Shown: one piece after another, positions 9,474-16,960 of the stretch
How the letters are laid out: every line of letters starts with the position of its first letter
Numbering within the stretch: position 1 is the stretch's first letter
NCBI GenBank assembly: GCA_019745395.1
Contig: JAIETG010000010.1
Span: 1-34,795, forward strand
Reading direction: 5' to 3'
Source: Rhabdochlamydiaceae bacterium
GTDB lineage: Bacteria; Chlamydiota; Chlamydiia; Chlamydiales; Rhabdochlamydiaceae
Length of the DNA: 34,795 bases
The notes under the pieces: model-generated
What the model was told of the DNA's origin: nothing
The model's input: only the letters and a program-made list of their open reading frames with translations
The model's database searches: none
Translations under genes and position numbers: made by a program

Positions 9474-10598
9474 ATGGACGGCACTAATAAATATTCCCAG
9501 TTTAACAGGCCTAAAAAAGCAAAATTTACCGGAAATATTCTTATACTGGGTTGCGGCAACCTTACACAACACACCCTCCCCCTTTTGTTTAAACATCTGG
9601 CTATCGAATACTCTCAAATCACTATTATGGATTTTGCGAAGAAAAAAAATCGCATTCGAACAGAACTAAATAAAGGAATGAACTACATTCAGATATGCTT
9701 GAACAAAAAAAACTGTCAAAAAATCTTAAAAGAACACCTAAAAAAGCAAGACATTTTTATCGACTTTTCGGGGAACTTCGATGTCCAATCGCGCATGAAT
9801 TGGTGCGAGCAACATGGCGTTCTGTTCCTTGACACAGACATTAATCGATGGAAAAATTTAACAACACTTCTAGATAACCCTACTGATAAAACGCTTTATT
9901 CCGAACAAAGAGAACTTTTCGCTCTTGCAAAAGGAGAGCAAAGTAAGCCTCAGACAGGAATTATAGACAGTGGAGCTCATCCAATAATTATTTCCCACTT
10001 CACAAAAGAAGCGCTTACAGATATGACAAACACTATTATGAAGCACAAACCCGCCGCTCCTGAAAAAGAAAAAATCTGTTACATGATGTTAGTTCGTCAT
10101 GGAGAAACAGCTTGGAATGTCCAAAAAAAAAGACAGGGCTGGACCGATATCCCTTTAAATGATGAAGGAAGGAAACAGGCGAAAATTCTTGGAGAAAAAC
10201 TTTCGGCAATTCCTGTAAAGGCAGTTTATGCATCCGCTCTTTCAAGAGCTGTTGAAACCGCAGAAATTGTATCAAAACATCACAAAAACTCTTCTGTAAT
10301 TCCAGATCCCAGTTTGCGATTTTATCGCAAGACTTTCAGACCTTGGAATTTTCTTTTACCTAAAGCCTATAAAAAAAAGAGAATGTTTCAAGAAATCGTC
10401 ACAGATTCTATAGCATATTTTCGAAATCTAGCCCAGGAGCATGCTGGAGATACGGTTGTGGTGGTGACTCATCGAAAAGCAATTAAGCATTTACTCGGTG
10501 CTTTGGGAGAGGCTCCTTTTGACCTGGAAAATGGTGGATTTATTTGCCTAGCGAGCGATGGAACGAACCTTTGGATAGAACATCAAAAAAACAGGTGA
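9474..10598 (+). CDS. Truncated homospermidine synthase domain fused to histidine phosphatase
   Basis: A 374-residue two-part protein. Residues 19-185 match the NAD-binding front of homospermidine synthase/saccharopine-dehydrogenase-like enzymes: ILGCGNLTQHTLPLL, a DFSGNFDVQSRMNWCEQHG segment, FLDTDINRW, and SGAHPIIISHFTKEAL in place of the family's HGANPGLVSHF. The enzyme's catalytic remainder (well over half of a normal Hss) is absent. From about residue 200 comes a histidine phosphatase (phosphoglycerate mutase-like) domain with RHGETAWN (catalytic His 209), SALSRAVETAE, and VVTHRKAIKHLL (His 333). There is no stop or frameshift at the junction. The NAD loop is GCGNLTQ, lacking the usual third Gly, so cofactor binding may be lost. 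The ATG follows CGGAGC at good spacing. The phosphatase half looks intact; its substrate is unknown. Confidence 0.8.
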   Translation: MDGTNKYSQFNRPKKAKFTGNILILGCGNLTQHTLPLLFKHLAIEYSQITIMDFAKKKNRIRTELNKGMNYIQICLNKKNCQKILKEHLKKQDIFIDFSGNFDVQSRMNWCEQHGVLFLDTDINRWKNLTTLLDNPTDKTLYSEQRELFALAKGEQSKPQTGIIDSGAHPIIISHFTKEALTDMTNTIMKHKPAAPEKEKICYMMLVRHGETAWNVQKKRQGWTDIPLNDEGRKQAKILGEKLSAIPVKAVYASALSRAVETAEIVSKHHKNSSVIPDPSLRFYRKTFRPWNFLLPKAYKKKRMFQEIVTDSIAYFRNLAQEHAGDTVVVVTHRKAIKHLLGALGEAPFDLENGGFICLASDGTNLWIEHQKNR

Positions 10599-10640
10599 TC
10601 CTTATACAATTCCAATCCTCTTTTTTTCCGAATCACAGTA

Positions 10641-10669
10641 AAGCGATTATTCTGACCGAATAATCGCTT
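10641..10669. terminator. 12-bp hairpin, likely terminator
   Basis: AAGCGATTATTC (10641-10652) is the perfect reverse complement of GAATAATCGCTT (10658-10669), with a 5-nt loop TGACC. It lies 42 nt after the fusion gene's stop. No T tract follows on the + strand, so termination may be inefficient; a structured regulatory element is the alternative. Confidence 0.5.
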
Positions 10670-10890
10670 ACACAAAATCATAAAAAAACAAAAAATGATG
10701 AACCAAGAAAACCATCTCACAAGCATAACAAATCTAACCAATTACTAATTAAAGCATTACAACAACCATGAACAACTGCCACATTATCTGAGAGAAAGTC
10801 GCGACAGCACCAACACATTCACAACACATTAAACATAAAAACATTAAGCTGTTTAATTAAAAAACTAGATTTAAAAAATTACTTCACATG

Positions 10891-10899
10891 TGATATAAT
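10891..10899 (+). promoter_or_regulatory. Extended -10 promoter
   Basis: TGATATAAT combines the TGn extension with a perfect TATAAT (10894-10899). The -35 region (TTAAAA near 10871) is weak. Transcription would start near 10906, 18 nt before the GTG start at 10924. Confidence 0.5.
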
Positions 10900-10923
10900 T
10901 ATTATTTTAACAATAGGAAAGAC

Positions 10924-11868
10924 GTGTCGATTTGCAGTGTGCTGATAAGCCAAAATCCTCCATTAAACGGGAGGGAAGAAGTCCTATCAACGAACCTAGA
11001 CATAACATCAATCGCCTTAAAAAGCCTATACGCTACGGCTTGCACACGAGTAAGAGGCAATCGTGAAGAGCTTGGATTTCTAACATTGTCAGGAGAAACA
11101 GAGCTCCACGAAATAAGCATTTCTGACACTCCTCTAGCTTTAATAGACAATATTAACACATCGCAAAAAATAGTCGAATACGCGCAAAAAGTTGTTTTAT
11201 TTTCCCCAACTTACCCAAGCAGATCTAAAATTATACAGGAATTTATCAACTCAACCAGCGCCAATGAAGTGAACCTCTACCTTGAAAACATTGGAGATAA
11301 TTTTGCGGAAATAAAAAGTAAATGTGGCATCCACCCAGCACAACGAGCTCAAATATTTAGGGCCGGAAATTGCTCTGAAATGGCGTCTATTGGACTTGAA
11401 TTTGCAAAATCGAAGCATTTAACAGACAACATTGAAAAATTCTGCATTTTTGAAGGAGATCATGTGTTTTTAGTGATTGGGCGCGACCTTGAAAGCGATC
11501 CATCAGATTATAAAAGCTGGGGAGAAAATGCTGTTGTTTGCGATCCTTGGAGTGGAGCTTATTATCCCGCAACCTTATTGGAAGAGCACCTTAAAGACTA
11601 TAAAGGACTGTGTAAGCTTCCCGGAGGCGTATGGGAATGCGAAATGGATCGATTTAATCCAGAAAAGCAGCAGGTAATCCTAGCCCCTTCTCAATCTTTT
11701 CCAAATTACTCAATACCTCTTGAGGACGAACAATTCGTACAGGATTTCGTAAACGACCTGTCCTATATTTTAGGGAGAAGCACACCTGTTGAACCTCTTT
11801 TCTTAACAAGTCTTTTCCCAACTCAAGTAGGTTTCATATCCTATCGAAATTTAGAAGATGGGCAATAA
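10924..11868 (+). CDS. Papain/transglutaminase-fold cysteine enzyme, candidate effector
   Basis: A 314-residue protein without signal peptide or membrane segment. A catalytic-triad-like layout is visible: Cys 150 in AGNCSEMAS at the start of a helix, His 180 in EGDHVFLVIGR on a strand, and Asp 207 in AVVCDPWSGAYYPA. This GNCxE / H-V-I-G-R / CDPW pattern is that of papain-like and transglutaminase-like domains, seen in several secreted effectors of intracellular bacteria (Legionella RavJ-like proteins are one comparison). Whether it cleaves, deamidates or crosslinks cannot be told. The N-terminal 110 residues are unrecognised. The GTG start at 10924 has AGGA at 10915-10918; a promoter with perfect TATAAT lies upstream. 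It ends 7 nt from the convergent AMP-nucleosidase-like gene. Confidence 0.7.
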   Translation: MSICSVLISQNPPLNGREEVLSTNLDITSIALKSLYATACTRVRGNREELGFLTLSGETELHEISISDTPLALIDNINTSQKIVEYAQKVVLFSPTYPSRSKIIQEFINSTSANEVNLYLENIGDNFAEIKSKCGIHPAQRAQIFRAGNCSEMASIGLEFAKSKHLTDNIEKFCIFEGDHVFLVIGRDLESDPSDYKSWGENAVVCDPWSGAYYPATLLEEHLKDYKGLCKLPGGVWECEMDRFNPEKQQVILAPSQSFPNYSIPLEDEQFVQDFVNDLSYILGRSTPVEPLFLTSLFPTQVGFISYRNLEDGQ

Positions 11869-11875
11869 AGCTTCA

Positions 11876-12676
11876 TTAATCGGATTTATTTACGCCTAAA
11901 TTACGATGATAAGCCCCTTTTACATGTCGCGCTTGCAAAAGCTTAGACTGCTTTAAAATAGCAATACCTTTTTCCACATGGTCTGGCATGTGTTTTTCAT
12001 AGACAGAACTCGAGCTTTTCTTCGTTTTAATTCCATCGAGATTCAAAGGAAGATCGGAAATAAGTAAAAGAGCCCCTAAGGTGAATTTCCTCTTATAGCT
12101 TGCAGAAAACAAGGTAGCGCACTCCATTTCGATCGCTTGGGCTTTTGTATTTTTTATACGAGTTTTAAACTCTTCGTTAAACTCCCAAAAGCGCATATTG
12201 GTCGTATAGGTGATCCCGATATGATATAAAGACTTGGTTTCTTCCATTACGTCTGTAACAGCTTTTTGCATTAAAAAATTCGCCAAAGCTGGAACTTCCG
12301 CAGGAAAGTAAAAATCAGAAGTTCCCTCTCCTCGAATGCTCGCTACCGGAACTAGGTAATCACCCACTACATATCTGCGACGAAGACCTCCACACATACC
12401 TAAGAAAAGACTCGATTTGAAGGGTAAAAAAGAACATAAGTCGACGACTAAAGCTGCAGCAGGAGATCCAATCTTAAAGTCTAAAATACTCACCCCTTCT
12501 TTAGGGCAATGAGCAACTTTAAATACAGATCCCTCTCCGATAGGAACATTTCGTGTCTGGGAAAAGTACTCCACGTATCTAGGAAAATTCGTTAAAAGAA
12601 GGTTTGGCTGGAAAGCCGATACGTCGCAACCGGAATATCTTTCTAAGGTCTCTTTGGCAAAAAGTTCTTCGTGCAT
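11876..12676 (-). CDS. amn: AMP nucleosidase-like enzyme (short form)
   Basis: Nucleoside-phosphorylase-fold enzyme. In the AMP nucleosidase family, AMP is split to adenine and ribose 5-phosphate. The core pattern is clear: the phosphate-site LGMCGGLRRRYVVGDY (about residues 92-107), a YTTNMRFWEF segment, AIEMECATLF (Glu 183 and Glu 185 flanking Met 184, the ribose-binding motif), and LISDLPL near the catalytic acid. At 266 residues it lacks the extra N-terminal domain of the E. coli enzyme, so another nucleoside or futalosine-type substrate is possible. AGAGG lies 11 nt before the ATG, a somewhat long spacing. It follows the J-domain gene on the same strand by about 90 nt. Confidence 0.8.
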   Translation of the reverse strand: MHEELFAKETLERYSGCDVSAFQPNLLLTNFPRYVEYFSQTRNVPIGEGSVFKVAHCPKEGVSILDFKIGSPAAALVVDLCSFLPFKSSLFLGMCGGLRRRYVVGDYLVPVASIRGEGTSDFYFPAEVPALANFLMQKAVTDVMEETKSLYHIGITYTTNMRFWEFNEEFKTRIKNTKAQAIEMECATLFSASYKRKFTLGALLLISDLPLNLDGIKTKKSSSSVYEKHMPDHVEKGIAILKQSKLLQARHVKGAYHRNLGVNKSD

Positions 12677-12768
12677 ATTTAATCGCGCCTCTCAATTCTT
12701 AAGGTTGTAAGCATTATGCCTATTTTCCCAAGGATCTATCAAGAGGAATTATTAGATACCGGAAATCT

Positions 12769-15006
12769 TTAACACTCACCCCCTTTCAATTTCTTCTCTA
12801 GGCAATCATATACTGCAGATCCTGCTTCAAAAACGTGCGCGGGTGCTTTTTGATTTTTTTTGATATATGTATCTGGATGATTAACCAAACTCCATGCGCG
12901 ATAAGCTTTCTTCAGCACAGCTTTTGTTAAAACATCTTTTACGCTAGGCCATAAATCGGTCTCTACATCCTTTTCTTTTACATCAGCGACATTTTTCCCA
13001 ATCTTAGTGTAATACTCGAACAGTTCCCCTGCCTTTTTCTTTAACGGAGCAGACTCTAAATCATTTGCATAAGCAGAAAGAGCGGATGAAATTCCTTTAA
13101 GCTTAGAATTTAACTCTGAGTCTTGCTGGCTACGAGCGTTTTGTTGTCCAAAATTATGAAATCCCCCGCCAAAGTTAAAACGGAAAGAATTAGGATCAAA
13201 TCCAAAACCATGCCCCGCCCTGTTAAATGTGAATTGCACTTTAGGGCAGCTTGCTCGCCAAATTTTATCACACTTTTCTTTTGTATCCGTACATTCAATT
13301 TTATACCCATTTCCGCAGTCATAGGTATACTTACCTTTCTGCTTTCTCAGCTTTTCTTCGATTGCACGTTTCAAAAAATCCGATTCCCCTTTCATTTTCT
13401 TTCGCTCAAATGCTTTTTGCAGTGCAAGTAACCAAGTTTCTGCTAATTGAGCATTCTTCTTCCCGCGTATTTTTTCGATAGTTGTAGCATCAAGATTAAA
13501 GTCTCTTCCGTAAGAACCTTTCTTCATATACGAGGATACAAAAGCAGTGGCTGCCGTATCTAAAAATCCATCCGAGCTCATACTTGAATAAGAACTTACT
13601 ATTTGCTGAACAGCATCTGAGAAAAAGATATATTTACCAGGAGCTTTCTGATTCTGCAAACAGAAATCCAAAACGACCATAGAAAGTTTTCCCAATTCAT
13701 TGTACGTAAACTTCCCCTTCCAGGATTCTAAAAACATACCGATTACCCTTTGATCTACGGTCATTTTTTGCATTAACGTAGGAAGTAACTCTACATAATG
13801 ATCAAACTCTGTCTTAGAATGCGGCGGTGGCATAATGAGTTCATTCCATGACATCAAATCCTCTTGAGTAGGCTTTAAGTCGCGATAAATGAGTCTGAAA
13901 ATTCTTTGTAAATTTTGCAATCTTGTCCTGGAAGATCGAGCATCGACTGTGGCAACTATGCGCATTAGTTCCGTCGCCTTATTATTGAAAAATTCCCCGT
14001 ATTTTAGAACCTCTCTTCCAGGAGAATTTGCCTCATAAGAACTCAAAACTGTTTCGATGTTGCGGGCATACCAAAGATCAACTTCCAGGTCCGCCTTTTC
14101 TTGAACATTACTTATGCCTTTCAAAGAAAAAGCTAAGGGCCTTTGGAGTATTTCAGAGGCAGATTGTCTTGCTAAAACAGGATCTGCCTGCCCTAAAAAC
14201 TTCTCAACTCTTTGAACATCCTCTAAGGCTTGTATATATGCTTTTGCAGAAGATCCATCCCAAGCAAGATTCCTTCCACACTTAGATATGTCAGAAGCAA
14301 GTACATCTTCATCATACTCTGGATAGATCTTGCGAGCCGTGGATAAAGCCGTTCTATACTGGGTCTCATCAGCTATCGATCCTGAGTTTTTCATGCAAAC
14401 CACAGAAGATGCTACGGCTTTTCGAATGCTATCTTGGACATCTGATGAGAATTTTTCTATGTACTTGAAAGCAACAATAGGGCTTTTCTTAGCCAGGTTT
14501 ATCAAGTCTTTTGAAGACACTCCTAAGGTAGCTTTTTTCAAAAAATATAGAGACTCTACTAAGGCCACGATAGGAACAAAGGTCGTAGGAGTAAATTTAG
14601 GATTATCTAACGTGATATCTCCATGAATATCTAAAACTGGAACACTATCATTCAAAGACGTTTTACCAGAGGCATGACTCAGAGTTCCTCGATTCCATAG
14701 ATTAAGAACAACAAGCGCGGTAGTTGCACCTGCGGCTCCTATTAGTATATAGGATACAAGCTTGCTATCTTTCTTTTTCTTCTTAGGATTTTTCGTATCT
14801 ATTAGGTCTGCATCTATCTGTTTTTCCTGAATGTTTGGAGAATATAGAGTCTTCGCAGCAGTTTTTAGAACGCTTTCAGATAAAGAAGTAACTTGACAAC
14901 GCCCTTGATACAAACAAGAAGCGGAAAATTGACAAGTTTTATAAAAAGAAGATTCAAAATTTTGATACACATTAGAAAAATACATATGTACTCGCAGTCC
15001 AACCAT
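12769..15006 (-). CDS. Membrane-anchored protein with C-terminal J-like domain
   Basis: A 745-residue protein of unknown function. Seen in order: a Cys-containing N-terminus (CQFSASCLYQGRC, 25-37), five lysines (75-79) before one membrane segment (about 83-104, LVSYILIGAAGATTALVVL), a long helical region (about 150-560), a four-Cys patch (CGNGYKIECTDTKEKC and the nearby Cys of ASCPK), a Gly/Phe/Asn-rich stretch (594-621), and a C-terminal J-like domain with His-Pro-Asp at 710-712. HPD is the Hsp70-stimulating motif of DnaJ proteins, and Gly/Phe-rich linkers also occur in DnaJ, so recruitment of an Hsp70 is plausible. The last 91 residues are homologous to the end of the divergent ankyrin gene. 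A perfect reverse-strand TATAAT at 15024-15029 would put transcription start near 15017, favouring the ATG at 14985 (738 residues) over that at 15006. Neither has a clear ribosome binding site. Confidence 0.75.
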   Translation of the reverse strand: MVGLRVHMYFSNVYQNFESSFYKTCQFSASCLYQGRCQVTSLSESVLKTAAKTLYSPNIQEKQIDADLIDTKNPKKKKKDSKLVSYILIGAAGATTALVVLNLWNRGTLSHASGKTSLNDSVPVLDIHGDITLDNPKFTPTTFVPIVALVESLYFLKKATLGVSSKDLINLAKKSPIVAFKYIEKFSSDVQDSIRKAVASSVVCMKNSGSIADETQYRTALSTARKIYPEYDEDVLASDISKCGRNLAWDGSSAKAYIQALEDVQRVEKFLGQADPVLARQSASEILQRPLAFSLKGISNVQEKADLEVDLWYARNIETVLSSYEANSPGREVLKYGEFFNNKATELMRIVATVDARSSRTRLQNLQRIFRLIYRDLKPTQEDLMSWNELIMPPPHSKTEFDHYVELLPTLMQKMTVDQRVIGMFLESWKGKFTYNELGKLSMVVLDFCLQNQKAPGKYIFFSDAVQQIVSSYSSMSSDGFLDTAATAFVSSYMKKGSYGRDFNLDATTIEKIRGKKNAQLAETWLLALQKAFERKKMKGESDFLKRAIEEKLRKQKGKYTYDCGNGYKIECTDTKEKCDKIWRASCPKVQFTFNRAGHGFGFDPNSFRFNFGGGFHNFGQQNARSQQDSELNSKLKGISSALSAYANDLESAPLKKKAGELFEYYTKIGKNVADVKEKDVETDLWPSVKDVLTKAVLKKAYRAWSLVNHPDTYIKKNQKAPAHVFEAGSAVYDCLEKKLKGGEC
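12772..13044 (-). other. Shared C-terminal J module, copy 1
   Basis: Codes for the last 91 residues of the 745-residue protein. Landmarks are LFEYYT, LWPSV, LTK, LKKAYRAWSL, NHPD, VF and CLEKKL ending in Cys. The same landmarks in the same order end the ankyrin protein at 16573-16839. Confidence 0.8.
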
Positions 15007-15023
15007 TTAATTAAAGAACAACA

Positions 15024-15029
15024 ATTATA
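15024..15029 (-). promoter_or_regulatory. -10 element of divergent promoter, leftward
   Basis: Perfect TATAAT on the - strand, with no good -35. It implies a start near 15017 and so bears on the choice of translation start of the leftward gene. Confidence 0.4.
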
Positions 15030-15073
15030 ACACCCCGCATAAAATTGCGATAATAAAAAAATTACTATAAGCC

Positions 15074-15089
15074 AGTGCGAATTAGCACT
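15074..15089. repeat. Small inverted repeat between divergent promoters
   Basis: AGTGC (15074-15078) and GCACT (15085-15089) flank a 6-nt centre, midway between the leftward and rightward -10 elements. It could be an operator for both genes; the arms are only 5 bp, so chance is possible. Confidence 0.3.
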
Positions 15090-15111
15090 TTAAAATCAAA
15101 ACCACATTACT

Positions 15112-15117
15112 TATAAT
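15112..15117 (+). promoter_or_regulatory. -10 element of divergent promoter, rightward
   Basis: Perfect TATAAT with a weak -35 (TTTAAA near 15089). Start near 15124, about 30 nt before the ATG at 15154. Confidence 0.45.
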
Positions 15118-15153
15118 AAGTTAATCAAAAACAAAAAAACGAACCTAATATAC

Positions 15154-16887
15154 ATGAATACAATTTCATTACAAAAAGATTTTGAAAAAGCTATCTCGCA
15201 AGGAAATGTATCTCTTGTCCAGAAATCCTTATCACAGGGATGCACTCTTGACAAACTTCTTCCTAGCGGGGAACTGCCTTTAAATCTAGCGATTCGGAAA
15301 GATCATCCCGAAATTACAAGGTTATTTCTTGAAAAGGGAGCAAACCCTCTTCAAAAAGATATTCAAAGAATGCAAGCCCTAGATCACGCCTCTTTTTCCC
15401 ATAACCCTCTGCATAAGGCTCACATTTTAAGCGCTGTCATAAGAAGTAATGACCTACAAAAAATCCAAAGGCAGATGCAGAATAAAGTCCAAGGATCCGA
15501 CGCAAAATTAAAAAACAAAATCAACATATACAAAACAGCTGGGATTTCCTTCTTCACTCCACCTCTAGGAAAAGAAATCTACCAAGGAAATCTTCAAAAT
15601 ATCAATAAAGACAACATCAACAGAATCGACTCTAATGGACTCGCTCCCATACATTACGCTATTTTAGGAAATCAAATTCACGCTGTTGGAGAGTTAATTG
15701 CCCTAGGAGCTGATCGTACAATTCCAGGTCCTGATGGAGATTCTTTACTACACATTGCATCTATGCGCAATATAAACCCCGCAATTCTTCGAATGCTGTT
15801 AGATGTCGAGTCCGGTCTAATGCTCAATCCTAATGCTAAAAATGCTAAAGGACAAACTCCTATGCATTACGCCTCTATAGAAGACAATTTAATCGCCATA
15901 AGGCTTCTTACTTTAGCTGGGGGCAATTCGAGCATTACTGATTCTCAAGGCGCTGCTCCTTTTGCTTTCATAGGAGCCTTTGTTTCTGATAGAGACCCCT
16001 TGAAACTTCACCTCAATGATTTCTTATACCCCGCTATTATTGGCAGCGCTCTACTACTTCCTATTGCCATACAAAATGGATGGCTCTCTCTAGAATCTGC
16101 CAATCAGACCGCCCAAACTCTTATGACGATCCAAACTTACCTACCCAAAGCCATGTTAGCCTATGTAGGCCTTCAAATATTTGGGCTTCAATCAATCAGC
16201 CCCTCACCTCCTCAAGAACGAACCGGCATTTACTCCAACCCAAGCCTTTTAGATTTGGCTTCTTTTGTAACCCAAACCCTATTCTCTTCTTATCTGCCTT
16301 CTTGGGCAAAAACTGGATTGACTCTCTACAATACATACTCAATACTTCGCAATACCGGGCAAGGATTTCAAACCTGTTATCAGAATCTCGGGTACCGAAA
16401 CCCACTAAAGATAGGAATTAAAGCTTTACTCCACAGCATAAGCGTGACTCCCTACCTTTTAACGGTCCAACAAACGGCAAGTTCCTACTTTCAGAAAAAA
16501 GCGCTTGAAAACACTCTTAAAGAAGTTCCTGAAGCTCTTTCCGCTTACAAAAAAAATCCAAAATCTGCTGACTTAAAGACTAAAGCCGGAAAAAACTTGT
16601 TTGAGTATTACACCCAACTTAGAAAAAAACCCGAAGACATCAAGATAGAAAGCGCAGAATTAGAATTGTGGCCTAGTGTAGAAAAAGACTTAACAAAAAA
16701 AGACTTAAAAACACTCTGGAGAGGCTGGAGCCTGATAAACCATCCTGATAAAAATAAGCTAGAAGGTGCCGATGCTGTTTTTAAAGCAGCTCAGAACATA
16801 AACGAGTGTCTCGAGCTAAAGCTCGATGGAGACAGTTGCTTTCCTAAAGCTCCAATAAATCCCACACCTCAAGCAAAAGCCTCCTAA
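15154..16887 (+). CDS. Ankyrin-repeat membrane protein with C-terminal J-like domain
   Basis: A 577-residue protein. Ankyrin repeats are visible at about residues 5-75 (GELPLNLAIRKDHPEITRLF, LEKGANPL) and 150-270 (NGLAPIHYAIL, LIALGADRTIPGPDGDSLLH, GQTPMHYAS). A hydrophobic stretch follows (about 290-350, including two likely membrane segments). The C-terminal 89-residue block (474-562) has the HPD motif at 530-532 and is homologous to the end of the divergent 745-residue gene. A short Pro/Ala/Lys tail follows. Ankyrin repeats bind proteins and are common in effectors of intracellular bacteria; the HPD suggests an Hsp70 partner. The combination is my reading of the sequence and I know of no named family for it. 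The gene ends inside a long terminator hairpin. Confidence 0.8.
   Translation: MNTISLQKDFEKAISQGNVSLVQKSLSQGCTLDKLLPSGELPLNLAIRKDHPEITRLFLEKGANPLQKDIQRMQALDHASFSHNPLHKAHILSAVIRSNDLQKIQRQMQNKVQGSDAKLKNKINIYKTAGISFFTPPLGKEIYQGNLQNINKDNINRIDSNGLAPIHYAILGNQIHAVGELIALGADRTIPGPDGDSLLHIASMRNINPAILRMLLDVESGLMLNPNAKNAKGQTPMHYASIEDNLIAIRLLTLAGGNSSITDSQGAAPFAFIGAFVSDRDPLKLHLNDFLYPAIIGSALLLPIAIQNGWLSLESANQTAQTLMTIQTYLPKAMLAYVGLQIFGLQSISPSPPQERTGIYSNPSLLDLASFVTQTLFSSYLPSWAKTGLTLYNTYSILRNTGQGFQTCYQNLGYRNPLKIGIKALLHSISVTPYLLTVQQTASSYFQKKALENTLKEVPEALSAYKKNPKSADLKTKAGKNLFEYYTQLRKKPEDIKIESAELELWPSVEKDLTKKDLKTLWRGWSLINHPDKNKLEGADAVFKAAQNINECLELKLDGDSCFPKAPINPTPQAKAS
16573..16839 (+). other. Shared C-terminal J module, copy 2
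   Basis: Codes for 89 residues with LFEYYT, LWPSV, DLTK, WRGWSL, NHPD, VF and CLELKL ending in Cys. By eye close to half of the positions are identical to copy 1, with one short gap after the HPD motif, far above what two unrelated J domains would show. Confidence 0.8.
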
Positions 16888-16928
16888 AAGAATCTATTTT
16901 TTCCTTACATAAAAAAAATAGATTCTTT
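16887..16928. terminator. 16-bp hairpin terminator
   Basis: AAAGAATCTATTTTTT (16887-16902) pairs perfectly with 16913-16928 around a 10-nt loop, and the stem begins at the last base of the preceding stop codon. The inner stem supplies A and T tracts on both strands, so it could terminate in either direction. It separates the ankyrin/J gene from the Inc-like gene. Confidence 0.7.
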
Positions 16929-16960
16929 ACATTTTCTGACATAAGCAGGAGATCTCCCTT

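Larger units (their letters stand above)
10599..10923. other. Intergenic region with long hairpin and promoter
   Basis: No gene seen in this AT-rich stretch. It contains a 12-bp perfect hairpin at 10641-10669 and an extended -10 promoter at 10891-10899, listed separately. Confidence 0.5.

Noticed and set aside
13123-13481. Two overlapping + strand reading frames inside the J-domain gene
   Set aside because: Antisense shadows of the 745-residue gene with no start signals.
14985-15006. ATG at 15006 as a certain start of the leftward J-domain gene
   Set aside because: The -10 at 15024-15029 leaves only about 11 nt of leader for it; the ATG at 14985 is at least as likely, so the start is left open.
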